Positions 15,211 through 22,225 of a DNA stretch of 34,785 nt are shown piece after piece. This DNA is from Gemmatimonadota bacterium. Lineage in GTDB: Bacteria; Gemmatimonadota; Gemmatimonadetes; JACCXV01; JAHWKZ01. Location of the stretch: positions 1-34,785 of the forward strand of contig JAICQP010000007.1 in the NCBI GenBank assembly GCA_025937815.1, given 5' to 3'. The stretch's first letter is position 1, and every line of letters begins with the position of its first letter. Below the pieces are notes generated by a model. The model saw only the letters and a list, made by a program, of their open reading frames with translations, made no database searches and was not told the DNA's origin. The position numbers and the translations under genes were made by a program.

Positions 15211-15230
15211 ATCGGCCGAACGGCTGTCAA
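15201..15230 (-). promoter_or_regulatory. Promoter of the blaI-blaR1-DUF5916 operon
   Basis: On the minus strand there is a consensus -35 TTGACA (15225-15230), an 18-nt spacer and the -10 TATAAA (15201-15206). Transcription should begin near 15194, leaving a ~45-nt leader with a good Shine-Dalgarno. The -10 lies inside the second operator palindrome. It is the most consensus-like promoter in the window. Confidence 0.75.
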
Positions 15231-15332
15231 TCCCTCGGGCCACCGCGCCATCCAAATCGGGGGGCTTGCCGTTCGGACGCCGGCCGCGGGAAGGGCGTTC
15301 AAGGCGCGTGGCAGACACCCTCATCCGGGCGG

Positions 15333-15344
15333 TAGATTGGGTGC
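15333..15344 (+). promoter_or_regulatory. -10 element placing the GT2 gene on a leaderless transcript
   Basis: TAGATT (15333-15338) lies exactly 6 nt before ATG15345 and no Shine-Dalgarno is present. A weak -35 (TGGCAG) is about 18 nt upstream. The same TANNNT-N6-start spacing recurs at other genes of the window. Confidence 0.45.
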
Positions 15345-16094
15345 ATGGTCTACTTCCTGATCCCCGTCTACGAGGAGGAGGGAACGCTCGGCCTCCTGCT
15401 CTACAAGATCCGTCAGGTCATGCGCGAGATCCGCCGCGATTACCTGGTCGTCGTGCTCGACGACGGGTCCGGCGACGGCACCGCGCAGGTCGCCGAGCAG
15501 TACCGCCGGTTCCTGCCCGTCAAGCTCCTGCGCCATGCCGAGAACCGCGGGTTCGGCCCGAGCCTCGACCGCCTGCTGCGGGAGGCCACGCGGCTCTCCC
15601 GCTATCCGGAGCGCGACATCGCGGTCGTCATCGAGGGCGACTTCTCGGTCAGTCCCGACGCCGTCCCCGACATGGTGCGGGAGATCGAGGCCGGCGCCGA
15701 CGTCGTGATCGGCGCTCGCACGCACCACGATAGTCAGCTCGACGACCTCCCTTCCGGTAAGCGGTTCGGCTCGCGGCTCGTCTCGACGGTGCTCCGGGCC
15801 GTGATGCCGCTTCCCCGGGTGACTGATTACAGTTCGGTCTTTCAGGCCTATCGGGTCGGCACGCTGAAGCGCGCTCTCGACGCGCACCAGGAGGGCCTGA
15901 TCACCAGCCGCGACTGCGCCGCCGCGGTCGAGCTCCTCCTGCGGCTGGGCCGGCTCCACCCCACCTTCGCCGAGGTGCCCGTCCGCTGCCGGTACGACAT
16001 CCGGCCGCGGCGCTCGCGCTATCGCTGGACGCGGGCCGTCCGCGAGCAGCTCAGCCTCACCGGGCGGGTCGACCGGGTCCCGGCGCGCGCCTGA
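15345..16094 (+). CDS. Family 2 glycosyltransferase (dolichol-phosphate-mannose-synthase-like)
   Basis: The protein has 249 residues. It is a GT-A fold with the N-terminal strand MVYFLIPVYEEEGTLGLLL, the nucleotide-binding LDDGSGDGTAQVAEQY (DDG at 39-41) and NRGFGPSLDRLLREA. VIEGDFSVSPDAVPDMV occupies the position of the usual DxD-type metal-binding DGDLQ motif, with Glu-Gly-Asp here. DYSSVFQAYR corresponds to the acceptor-loop DYSSGFRAYR motif of DPM1/GT2 enzymes. No transmembrane helix is present, so it is a cytosolic enzyme that could load a sugar onto a lipid or a cell-envelope glycan. It is the first gene of the envelope cluster and is followed by the DUF3108 gene after 49 nt. Confidence 0.85.
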   Translation: MVYFLIPVYEEEGTLGLLLYKIRQVMREIRRDYLVVVLDDGSGDGTAQVAEQYRRFLPVKLLRHAENRGFGPSLDRLLREATRLSRYPERDIAVVIEGDFSVSPDAVPDMVREIEAGADVVIGARTHHDSQLDDLPSGKRFGSRLVSTVLRAVMPLPRVTDYSSVFQAYRVGTLKRALDAHQEGLITSRDCAAAVELLLRLGRLHPTFAEVPVRCRYDIRPRRSRYRWTRAVREQLSLTGRVDRVPARA

Positions 16095-16131
16095 GCCGGT
16101 TTTCTCGCGGAACAAAGGCCCCGTCCTTGCG

Positions 16132-16143
16132 TATGACTCCGGC
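16132..16143 (+). promoter_or_regulatory. -10 element for a leaderless DUF3108 transcript
   Basis: TATGAC (16132-16137) ends 6 nt before the GTG at 16144. There is no Shine-Dalgarno. The -35 side is weak (GGAACA at 17 nt). It supports GTG16144 over the internal ATG16153 as the start. Confidence 0.45.
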
Positions 16144-16926
16144 GTGAACCGCATGCATCGACATCCGTGGACCCTGGCCCTCGTGGGGCTTCTGGCGGCG
16201 GCCGTCCCGGCCGCGTCCCAGACCGCGAGCGGCATCCGCTCAGCGCCCTTCTATCCGGGCGAGTCCATGGAGTACGCGGTCGGCTACGGGGGGCTTCCGG
16301 CGGGGTCGCTCGAGATCGGAATCGACAAGCTCGACACGCTCGTGGGACGGCCGGCCTACCACATCGTCTTCCGCGCCCAGAGCAACAGGGCCATCTCGTA
16401 TCTCTACGACATCGCGTCCTTCGAGGAGTCGTGGTTCGACGCGCGGGAGTTCTACTCGCTGCGGTATCGGCGGGAATCGACCGAGAACGACAAGACCCGC
16501 ACCAAGGAGTACGTCTTCGACCAGCAGCGTCAGGTGCGTATCGAGCCGGACGGCGACGTCTCCCCTGCCAGCCCGCGCGCCGTCGACCAGGTCGCGATGT
16601 TCTACTACGTGCGCCTGCTCCCGCTGGAGCCGGGAGCGCGATTCGTGCTCCGCAACCAGGCGGACCCCGACGACAACCCGCTGACGATCGAGGTCCTGAA
16701 GAAGGAGCGCATCCGGGTGCCGGCGGGCAGCTTCGACGCCTTCGTCCTGGATCTCGACGTCAAGACCGACGGCGGCCTGTTCAAGAAGGGCGGCGAGAAC
16801 CGGATCTGGGTCACCACTGATCCCCGCCACGTGCCGGTGAAGATCTCCAGCAAGGTCGGCATCGGATCGTTCGAGGCGGAGTTGGTTGACTACGCGCGAG
16901 GCGCCCCCGTAACTTCGGTTCGCTGA
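16144..16926 (+). CDS. DUF3108 periplasmic protein
   Basis: The protein has 260 residues. A signal peptide (to about PAASQTAS) is followed by the DUF3108 pattern: FYPGESMEYAVGYGGLPAGSLEI, YHIVFRAQSNRAISYLYDIASFEESWFD, SLRYRRESTENDKTRTKEYVFDQQRQ, DQVAMFYYVRLLPLEPG and RVPAGSFDAFVLDLDVKTDGGLFKKGGENRIWVTTDPRHVPVKISSKVGIGSFEAELV. Members are predicted periplasmic beta-rich proteins often found near cell-envelope genes. No enzymatic role is known to me. The start is GTG16144. Its position between a glycosyltransferase and the LPS-type genes suggests an envelope role. Confidence 0.8.
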   Translation: MNRMHRHPWTLALVGLLAAAVPAASQTASGIRSAPFYPGESMEYAVGYGGLPAGSLEIGIDKLDTLVGRPAYHIVFRAQSNRAISYLYDIASFEESWFDAREFYSLRYRRESTENDKTRTKEYVFDQQRQVRIEPDGDVSPASPRAVDQVAMFYYVRLLPLEPGARFVLRNQADPDDNPLTIEVLKKERIRVPAGSFDAFVLDLDVKTDGGLFKKGGENRIWVTTDPRHVPVKISSKVGIGSFEAELVDYARGAPVTSVR

Positions 16927-16994
16927 CGAACGGCGGCGCCGCCGCCTGATCGCGACCCCTCTCCAAGAACTTCTGACTCGGGACACCAAGCGCG

Positions 16995-17954
16995 TTGACC
17001 TCACGGTTCCCAGCGGCCGACCTCGCCGCGGTCACGCCGCTCCCCTTCTCCCAGCGCCGCAACAAGGTCTCGATCGCCCAGTTCGGCGAGGTGCTCGAGC
17101 GCCCGCCCGCGATCGAGCCGCTGATCGGCGCCTTGCCGGACATCCTCGCCGCCGCCGATCTGCGCGCGGTCGTCGACGCCTGGGCCGAGGCGGTCCGCCT
17201 AGGCCGCGCGGTGGTCGTAATGTGCGGAGGGCACGTCGTGAAGACGGGCTGCTCGCCGTTCCTCGCCGATGCCCTCGATCGGGGCTGGATCAGCCATCTC
17301 GCGTTCAACGGCGCCACCGCGATCCACGACTTCGAGATCGCCTGCTTCGGGGAGACATCGGAAGACGTGGCCGAGAACCTGGCCGACGGCACCTTCGGGC
17401 TGGCCGACGAGACGGGGGCATGGATGGCCGAGGCGGTGGCCCGGGGACATGCCGAGGAGCTGGGCTGCGGCGAGGCGCTGGGGCGCTGGCTGGCCGAGCG
17501 CGAGCCGCCTGTGCCGCACGCGCGCGAAAGCCTGCTGGCGCGTGCATGGCTGCGTGGCGTGCCCGTCAGCGTCCACGTCGCGATCGGCGCCGAGATCACG
17601 CACCAGCATCCCCGCTTCGACGGCGCCGCGCTCGGCGCCGCGAGTCACCGCGACTTCCGGATCCTGGCCGCCTCGCTTCGCGAGCTCCACGGCGGCGGCC
17701 TCGTCGCGAACCTCGGGTCGGCGGTCGTGCTCCCGGAGGTGTTCGTCAAGGCGCTCAACGTGGCGCGGCACCTCTGGCCTCCGCTCAAGGACTTCACGGC
17801 CGTGAACGTCGACATGACCCGCCACTACCGCCCGGAGATGAATGTCGTCGGCCGTCCGGTACTGGCGGGCGGACGCGGCTTCCACCTGACCGGCCATCAC
17901 GAGATTCTGATCCCCTTCCTGTACTACGCGCTGCGCGCGCGGCTCGACCGTTGA
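16995..17954 (+). CDS. Deoxyhypusine synthase-like (DHS-fold) protein of unknown function
   Basis: The protein has 319 residues. TTG16995 is the most upstream possible start, since a stop lies in frame at 16974. Motifs match the NAD-binding fold of deoxyhypusine synthase: VVVMCGGHVVKTGCSPFLADAL, AFNGATAIHDFEIACFGETSEDVAENL, AIGAEITHQHPRFDGAALGAASHRDFRIL and LVANLGSAVVLPEVFVKALNVAR. The catalytic lysine segment of true DHS (WGK) is not present, and bacteria generally lack the eIF5A substrate. A different reaction on NAD or a related ligand is therefore likely. It overlaps the dacB start by 4 nt (TTGA), so it belongs to the envelope operon. Function is unassigned; the fold call is by recalled motif similarity only. 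Confidence 0.6.
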   Translation: MTSRFPAADLAAVTPLPFSQRRNKVSIAQFGEVLERPPAIEPLIGALPDILAAADLRAVVDAWAEAVRLGRAVVVMCGGHVVKTGCSPFLADALDRGWISHLAFNGATAIHDFEIACFGETSEDVAENLADGTFGLADETGAWMAEAVARGHAEELGCGEALGRWLAEREPPVPHARESLLARAWLRGVPVSVHVAIGAEITHQHPRFDGAALGAASHRDFRILAASLRELHGGGLVANLGSAVVLPEVFVKALNVARHLWPPLKDFTAVNVDMTRHYRPEMNVVGRPVLAGGRGFHLTGHHEILIPFLYYALRARLDR

Positions 17955-19477
17955 CGTCGCGACTCCTGGTTCTCGCCCTGTGCGGGGCTCTCGGCGCGTG
18001 CGCCTCGGGGCGCGGCGAAGCGCTCCCGCCCCCGGCCGTCCCCACCGCACAGCCCGCTCCCGGCTCTTCCTCGCATGTCGTTCCGGAGTCCGCGCTCCCG
18101 GCGTGGCTCGCCGAGGTCGCCACCGGGACGTTCGCGCGATCGCACTGGGGCGTGGCCGTGCGGGACCTCGCGACGGGACGCTGGGTGGTCCGCCATGACG
18201 CCGACCGCTTCTTCGTCCCCGCCTCGAACCTCAAGCTCGTCGTCTCCGCGGCCGCGCTCGAGCGGCTTGGCGCGGACTTCGCATGGCGGACCAGCGTCTA
18301 CGGAACGGAGCCCATCGGCGCCGGCGGCGTCCTGGACGGCGACCTCGTCCTCTACGGCCGGGGGGACCCCAACCTCTCGGGCCGCTTCGCCCCGTCGATG
18401 ACCGCGATCTTCGAGGCGCTGGCCGACTCGCTCGCCACGCGCGGTCTCGCGCGCGTGACGGGCGAGCTCCTGGCGGACGAGAGCTTCTGGGATGCCGACT
18501 ACGTGCGGGGGGACTGGGCCACCTACGATCTCCTGTGGTGGTATGCGGCGCCCGTCGGCGCCCTCGGCTTCAACGACAACTCGATCGACTTCCACATCCG
18601 GCCCGGCGCAGCGGTCGGCGATCCGCTGGTCGTGGAGGGCGAGCCGCGATCGTCGTTCTACACACTGGAGAACCGCGCCGTGACCGGGCCGCCCGGATCG
18701 GAGCGCACCTTCGATCTCACCCGCGAGCCGGGCACCAACCACGTCATCGCCTACGGCTCTCTCCCCGTGGACGCCGAACCGGACGTCGAGTACTTCGCGG
18801 TCGTCGACCCCGCCGGATGGGCGGCAACCGTTTTCCGCGAGGTGCTGTCCCGGCGCGGGATCGCCGTCGAGGGCGCGGTGCGCACGATCTCGCGGCCCGC
18901 CGACTCGCCCGTCGCGGCCGGCGACACGATCGCCCTCGCCGCCCACGCGGGTCCGCCGCTCGCGCGCGTCGTCGAGGCGGTCCTCGGCCGGAGCCAGAAC
19001 TGGCACGCCGAGCAGCTCCTCAAGACGCTCGGCAAGGAGATCGCGGGCGAGGGGTCGTGGTCGGCGGGGCTGGCGGTCGAGCGGCGCACGCTCGCCGAGC
19101 TCGGCGTCGACACCACGGCCGTGTTCCTGCGCGACGCGTCGGGCCTTTCGAGCGCGAACCTCGTGACCCCCGAGGCGCTCGTCGATCTGCTCTCGGCGAT
19201 GCGGAAGCGGCCTTCCGCTTCCACGTTCGTGTCGGCGCTTCCGGTGGCGGGGGAGAGCGGCTCGCTGCGGCGGCGCTTCGGCGGCACGCCCGCCGCCGGC
19301 CGCGTTCGCGCCAAGACCGGATACATCGAGAACGTGTACTCTCTGAGCGGCTACCTGACGACGCTGGCCGGCGACGAGTACGCGTTCAGCGTGGTCGTCA
19401 ACCAGACCGCGGGGGAGTCGGCAGTCGAGGCGATCGACCGGCTCGTCACGGGGATCGTCGAGGGGCGGATCCCGTGA
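17951..19477 (+). CDS. dacB: PBP4-type D-alanyl-D-alanine carboxypeptidase/endopeptidase (S13), lipoprotein
   Basis: The protein has 508 residues. The start TTG17951 overlaps the preceding stop as TTGA and gives a lipoprotein signal MTSRLLVLALCGALGAC (lipobox LGAC, Cys17). The S13 motifs are SxxK at 92-95 (PASNLKLV), SxN as SQN at about 348 and KTG at about 455 (AKTGYIENVYSLSGYL). Between the first two lies the long domain II/III insertion typical of PBP4 (LYGRGDPNLSGRF, WWYAAPVGALGFNDNSIDFHI). It should trim peptidoglycan stem peptides or hydrolyse crosslinks in the periplasm. The downstream kinase gene starts in a GTGA overlap. A second paralogue lies at 26876-28411. Confidence 0.92.
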   Translation: MTSRLLVLALCGALGACASGRGEALPPPAVPTAQPAPGSSSHVVPESALPAWLAEVATGTFARSHWGVAVRDLATGRWVVRHDADRFFVPASNLKLVVSAAALERLGADFAWRTSVYGTEPIGAGGVLDGDLVLYGRGDPNLSGRFAPSMTAIFEALADSLATRGLARVTGELLADESFWDADYVRGDWATYDLLWWYAAPVGALGFNDNSIDFHIRPGAAVGDPLVVEGEPRSSFYTLENRAVTGPPGSERTFDLTREPGTNHVIAYGSLPVDAEPDVEYFAVVDPAGWAATVFREVLSRRGIAVEGAVRTISRPADSPVAAGDTIALAAHAGPPLARVVEAVLGRSQNWHAEQLLKTLGKEIAGEGSWSAGLAVERRTLAELGVDTTAVFLRDASGLSSANLVTPEALVDLLSAMRKRPSASTFVSALPVAGESGSLRRRFGGTPAAGRVRAKTGYIENVYSLSGYLTTLAGDEYAFSVVVNQTAGESAVEAIDRLVTGIVEGRIP

Positions 19478-20273
19478 GCGGGTCTTTCGCGGATCCCGCG
19501 ACGGGGCCCCGCCCCTTCCCGCCGGCGGGCTACGAGCGGAGGCGGCTGGGCGCCCGGGAGGTCGTCGCGCTGAGCGCGGTCGCGGAGGCGATCGACGATG
19601 CGCTCGCCGGCGCGCCCACGCTGGCGCACTGGGCGGCGGCGAACGCCGCGCGAGAGCTGCCCGGCGGCCGCGGCGCCGCGTGGCTGGTGGAGCTCGGCGG
19701 CGCCCCCGCCGCGGTCCGCCACTATCGCCGGGGGGGATGGATGGGCCCTCTCCTGGGCGACCGCTACCTGGACAGGCCGCCGCGCCCCTTCGTGGAGCTG
19801 TCGGTGAGCGAGTTCCTCCGCGAAGCGGGGGTCCCCACACCGCGCGTCCTGGCCGCCGTGGTCACGCCGGCGCACCCGGGATACCGCGCCGACATCGCCA
19901 CCGAGTGGCTCTCCCCCGGACTCGACCTCCAGGAGCTTCTGCGGCCCAATCTCTATCCCGACACGGAGCGCGCCGCCGCAGTCGAGGAGGCCGGAAGGGC
20001 GATCGGGCGCGCCCACGCCGCGGGTCTCGAACATCCCGACCTGCGCCCTCGAAACGTGTTCCTGCAGCCGCTGGATGGCGGGTGGAAGGCGGCGCTCCTC
20101 GACCTCGACCGCGCGCGGATCGCGGGGCGGGATGCTTCCGCTCTTGCCAAAAAAAAAACCTCGAACGCTTCCATCGGTCCATCGAGAAGGAGCGACGCGC
20201 GGGCAAGGTGAGCTGGCGGCCGGCGGACGCCGAGGCGTTCCGCCGCGGGTACGAGGCGGGATCCGGTGCTTGA
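19474..20273 (+). CDS. Kdo/LPS-core kinase (KdkA/WaaP-like), frame interrupted at an A10 tract
   Basis: GTG19474 overlaps the dacB stop (GTGA). The frame encodes a lipopolysaccharide kinase: AAWLVELGGAPAAVRHYRRGG, the catalytic loop HPDLRPRNVF (His187-Asn194) and the metal-binding LLDLDRAR (Asp210/Asp212). Such enzymes phosphorylate Kdo or heptose of the LPS inner core on the cytoplasmic side. At 20149-20158 there are ten consecutive A. The uninterrupted frame then runs into an unrelated tail and stops at 20211 (245 residues). In the -1 frame, the expected family C-terminus follows at once (NLERFHRSIEKERRAGKVSW, then a WRPADAEAFRRGYEAG-like tail), ending at 20273 in an 8-nt overlap with the next gene and giving about 266 residues. 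Slippage on the A run, phase variation, or a one-base assembly error are all possible. Confidence 0.8.
20149..20158 (+). repeat. A10 homopolymer (candidate slippage site)
   Basis: Ten A residues lie in a region otherwise near 70% G+C. They encode AAA-AAA-AAA lysines where neighbouring genes prefer AAG. Adding one A, or removing two, restores the kinase's full-length reading frame. Confidence 0.9.
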
Positions 20274-21345
20274 CGGCCAGCGCGTAGCGGTCGTCCTCCT
20301 TTCGGCCATCGGCGATATCGTCCACGCGCTTCCGCTGGTCTCCTCGCTCCGCGCCGCCGCGCCTGGCCTGACGCTGGAGTGGATCACCCAACCCGTGCCG
20401 GGAGAGATCGCCGGCGGGCACCCCGGTGTCGACCGGGTGTGGACGCTGGATCGCGCGCGCGGGTGGCGGGGCTTCCGTGAGCTCCACCGCGAGCTCCGTG
20501 GCCGGAGGTTCGACCTGGTTCTGGACCTCCAGGTCTACGCCAAGGCGAGCCTGGTCACTGCGATGCTCGACAGCCCCCGGAAGATCGGTTTCGACCGCAC
20601 GCGGGCGCGGGAGCTCAACTACTTGGTGACGAACGAGCGGATTCCCGCGGGCCCGCTTCGCCACACGACTGAGCAGTACCTGGAGTTCGCCGACCACCTC
20701 GGGATCCCGCGCCGGTACGAGTGGCCCCTTCCGATCAGCAGCGAGGAGCGCGCCGCCCAGGCCGCGTTCTACGACCGCCGACGCGCGCCGCTGGCGGCGC
20801 TCGTCGTGGGCACGTCGCGGAGCACCAAGGAGTGGCCCGCGGAGCGTTGGGCGCGACTCGCGGAGTCGCTCCACGCGGAGATGGGCTACGAGGTCTGCAT
20901 CGTGGGTTCCGACCGGCCGTCCGAGCGCGCCCGCGCCCTCGAAATCGTCGCCTTGTCGCGGGTTCCGATCCTGGACGAGCGTCGCGACGATCTGCGGCGG
21001 CTGCTCTGGCTCCTGGACGGCGCGGCGCTCGCCTTGAGCCCCGACACCGGGCCGTACCACCTGGCGGTCGCACTGGGCGTCGCCACCGTGGGCCTCTACG
21101 GCCTCACCGATCCGGCGCGCGTGGGCCCGGGACGGCGGTTCCTCGACCTGGTCGTCGACGCCTTCCACGATCCCGGCGAGGGCTGGCATCCGCCGCGTGC
21201 GGGGTATCGTCAGGGAAGGATGGAGCGGATCGCCGTGGCGCGCGTCCTCGAAGCGGTCGAGCTCGCGCGGGCCCGCTACCCTCGCGCCGGAGGCAACCCT
21301 CCGCCCCGCGGGACCACGTCGGCGGCCGCCGGGTCCTCGGCGTAA
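20266..21345 (+). CDS. Family 9 glycosyltransferase (heptosyltransferase-like)
   Basis: The protein has 359 residues. It is a GT-B fold of the WaaC/WaaF family: VAVVLLSAIGDIVHALPLVSSLRAAAPGLTLEWI is the N-terminal Rossmann entry with the conserved S-A-I-G-D. FDLVLDLQVYAKASLVTAML, KIGFDRTRARELNYL, VVGTSRSTKEWPAERWARLAESL and ALSPDTGPYHLAVALGVATVGLYGLTDPARVGP (the donor-binding D-T-G-P-x-H-L-A-x-A-L motif) follow. It should transfer an ADP-heptose-type sugar onto the LPS inner core, matching the kinase gene it overlaps by 8 nt. GTG20266 is chosen as start, with GAGG about 9 nt upstream. Its last 70 bp overlap the convergent CPBP protease gene. Confidence 0.88.
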   Translation: MLDGQRVAVVLLSAIGDIVHALPLVSSLRAAAPGLTLEWITQPVPGEIAGGHPGVDRVWTLDRARGWRGFRELHRELRGRRFDLVLDLQVYAKASLVTAMLDSPRKIGFDRTRARELNYLVTNERIPAGPLRHTTEQYLEFADHLGIPRRYEWPLPISSEERAAQAAFYDRRRAPLAALVVGTSRSTKEWPAERWARLAESLHAEMGYEVCIVGSDRPSERARALEIVALSRVPILDERRDDLRRLLWLLDGAALALSPDTGPYHLAVALGVATVGLYGLTDPARVGPGRRFLDLVVDAFHDPGEGWHPPRAGYRQGRMERIAVARVLEAVELARARYPRAGGNPPPRGTTSAAAGSSA

Positions 21346-22136
21346 GCGCCCCCGCCGCTCATCGTCTCGAGCCAGGCCATGCCCGCCAGAAGCGCCGCGC
21401 TGCCCAGGAGCAGGAAGAGAACGACGCCCGTGGCCACGAGCGGCGGCGGCGCGTTCGGCGGCTCCAGCGAGAGGGCGAACACCGATAGCGAAAGCCCGTT
21501 GAACGCCGAATGGAGGACGATGGAGGACCACAGCGAGCGAGTGACGAGAACGACCCAGCCGAGGAGCAGACCCAGGAAGAACGTGGGGATGATCTGCCAC
21601 GGGTTGTAGAAGTGGAAGAAGGCGAAGAAGGCCGCGGTCCACAGCGTAGCCGACCGCGGGCCGCGGCGACGCGCGAGCCCATGCAGGATGAGGCCGCGGA
21701 ACAGCGCTTCCTCCAGCACCGGCGCGAGCACGACCGCGACCGCGACGGTGAACACGAGATCGGCGGTGCCTTCGATCTGCAGAAGGTCCCGGAGGAGCGC
21801 CTCGAACTCGGGCGGAACAGGCACGAGGTGCTGCACGATCACGTAGATCTCGCTGAACACCGTGACCGATCCCGCCAGCACGAGCGCGAGCGGCCATAGC
21901 GCGCCGAGCGGAAGGGGCCCCAGGCCCAGCGCCTGCCGCCACGACAGGCCGGTCCGCCGGACACCCCACGCCACCGCCCCCAGGAGCGCGAGCTCCGTGG
22001 GGATCGCCATCTGGGCGATCTGGGGCCAGCCGGGAAAGAGAACGAGCGTCGCGGCCGTCAGGACGAGGGCCGCGAGCAGCGTGCCCGCTAGGAGCCAGGC
22101 GGTCCTGCCCAGACTTGGGTACGCGTCTTCTCTCAA
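21276..22136 (-). CDS. CPBP-family intramembrane glutamic protease (Rce1/Abi-like)
   Basis: The protein has 286 residues and about eight hydrophobic helices. CPBP motifs are LEEALFRGLI (Glu142-Glu143, Arg147), FFAFFHFYNP (His175 in the FxxxH motif) and VLHSAFNGLS (third motif H-x3-N). These residues form the membrane-embedded glutamate protease site in Rce1 homologues. Bacterial members process prenylated-like peptides, sigma regulators or bacteriocins; the substrate here is unknown. The start is TTG22136, with no clear ribosome-binding site, so a slightly different start is possible. It lies 89 nt downstream of the PDZ-protein gene on the same strand. The C-terminal tail is Pro/Gly-rich and is encoded antisense to the glycosyltransferase end. 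Confidence 0.85.
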   Translation of the reverse strand: MREDAYPSLGRTAWLLAGTLLAALVLTAATLVLFPGWPQIAQMAIPTELALLGAVAWGVRRTGLSWRQALGLGPLPLGALWPLALVLAGSVTVFSEIYVIVQHLVPVPPEFEALLRDLLQIEGTADLVFTVAVAVVLAPVLEEALFRGLILHGLARRRGPRSATLWTAAFFAFFHFYNPWQIIPTFFLGLLLGWVVLVTRSLWSSIVLHSAFNGLSLSVFALSLEPPNAPPPLVATGVVLFLLLGSAALLAGMAWLETMSGGGAYAEDPAAADVVPRGGGLPPARG

Positions 22137-22225
22137 CGTCGGCGTCGGGTGCGGGTCGGAAAAACGGGCGGGACGTCGCGGAATCTAGCCCGCCGTCCCC
22201 ACGTCGCGCTACACGACGATGGTCG

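Noticed and set aside
19351-21969. 872-residue open frame on the minus strand opposite dacB, kinase and GT9
   Set aside because: Low-complexity Arg/Gly/Ala translation, and the sense strand carries recognisable enzymes throughout.
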